Source: Puffinus mauretanicus (lineage: Eukaryota > Chordata > Aves > Procellariiformes > Procellariidae). From it: a stretch of 64,000 bases of DNA. This document shows, piece after piece, positions 63,587 through 64,000 of the stretch; within the stretch, counting starts at the first letter, position 1; each line of letters opens with the position of its first letter. Below the pieces are notes generated by a model that was given only the letters and a program-made list of their open reading frames with translations, did not search any database and had not been told where the DNA came from. The stretch covers positions 372,001 to 436,000 of the forward strand of contig JAJKFH010000052.1 of NCBI GenBank assembly GCA_023333565.1, in the 5' to 3' direction. Both the position numbers and the translations under genes were made by a program.

Positions 63587-63867
63587 AAAAGATCTAGATC
63601 AATTAATACATATATAACTACAGATAACTGTAAGCGCGTAAAAGATCTAGATCAATCAATAACTACAGATAACTAAGCGCACAAAAGATCTAGGTCAATC
63701 AATAACTACAGATAACTAAGCGCACAAAAGATCTAGGTCAATCAATAACTACAGATAACTAAGCGCACAAAAGATCTAGATCAATCAATACCTATATATG
63801 TAACTACAGATAACTGTAAGCGCGCCAAAGATCTAGATCAATCAATACACATATATATATGCATATG
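63587..63867 (+). repeat. 43-bp minisatellite, six units in two length classes
   Basis: Units starting AAAAGATCTAG (the last one CAAAGATCTAG) begin at 63587, 63640, 63683, 63726, 63769 and 63826. Three consecutive units are exactly 43 bp; the units at 63683 and 63726 are identical and the one at 63640 differs from them by one base. The units at 63587 and 63769 are longer (53 and 57 bp) because they carry an extra ACATATATA/CCTATATATGT insert and end in GTAAGCGCG instead of AAGCGCAC. The order is long-short-short-short-long-partial, so the short class has been amplified locally. The near-identity of the short units implies recent expansion. Confidence 0.93.
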
Positions 63868-64000
63868 AATATGGTACCAAAGCTAAATGAAAGGCCTAGA
63901 GTTAAAGGTATACATGTTAAAAATTCCCCTCGAGTCCCGTGAAATACTCATGTCAAATGCTTTGGCATTTCTCAATGGGCGAAGAGTTGAGCCCCGAGGA

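Larger units (their letters stand above)
62982..64000 (-). mobile_element. Probable LTR retrotransposon end with internal tandem repeats, cut by window
   Basis: From 62982 the texture changes abruptly to repetitive, A-rich DNA with internal duplications that runs to the window end. On the minus strand the boundary reads ...CCATTTGTGACA, that is, it ends in CA like a 3' LTR terminus and like the GACA end of the solo LTR at 38004. A minus-strand ATTAAA signal at 63047-63052 lies 65 bases inside, as in a U5/R region. The sequence (for example GGCGAGGTTCACTCTATTAC at 63090) looks to me like an avian LTR family, but I cannot name it and a tandem satellite is an alternative. If it is an LTR, more than 1 kb of it is present and the other end and target duplication lie outside. 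Confidence 0.5.

Noticed and set aside
63587..63867. Regular repeats as a CRISPR array
   Set aside because: Units follow each other head to tail without unique spacers, and the sequence is vertebrate. It is a minisatellite.

Overview
This window reads as non-coding vertebrate nuclear DNA, almost certainly from a bird. The base composition is AT-leaning and CpG-poor. Homopolymer tracts and microsatellites are scattered through it, and no run of long open frames is packed head to tail. Two things point to birds: a CR1 LINE remnant at the left edge (plus a second small CR1 tip near 36.6 kb), and a complete solo long terminal repeat (LTR) at 37528-38004 of an ERVL-like type that I recognise from neoavian genomes. 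I assign 'bird, probably Neoaves' from those elements only; the species and chromosome cannot be read from the sequence.

Layout: (1) 1-226, CR1 fragment on the minus strand, running off the window. (2) 227-36.6 kb, mostly unique non-coding DNA. It holds a small CpG-rich patch near 2.5 kb, a SOX-like palindrome near 14.7 kb, a diverged 116-bp-period duplication near 28.7 kb, and stretches that look like conserved non-coding elements. (3) 36.6-38.0 kb, a CR1 tip and the solo LTR with perfect 5-bp target duplications. (4) 38-49.4 kb, non-coding DNA with several GC-richer blocks. These blocks hold two of the three longest open frames (194-196 codons), all of which I regard as chance. (5) 49.4-62.98 kb, unique AT-rich DNA with a CpG-retaining block at 56.57-56.90 kb that is my best candidate for a conserved regulatory element or a small exon. 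(6) 62.98-64.0 kb, a composite repeat, probably the 3' part of an LTR on the minus strand. It contains a two-copy 104-bp repeat and a 43-bp minisatellite, and it continues past the window end.

I found no protein-coding gene, no rRNA, no recognisable tRNA, and no exon I can name. The window is best described as a gene desert or the inside of a very large intron. The open frames of 60-196 codons look like chance: a rough calculation (3 stop codons in 64, both strands, 64 kb) predicts about one or two frames over 170 codons with no gene present, and more where GC is high. No new gene system is visible. The most interesting material is the repeat composite at the right edge, the precisely bounded solo LTR, and the candidate conserved block at 56.6 kb.
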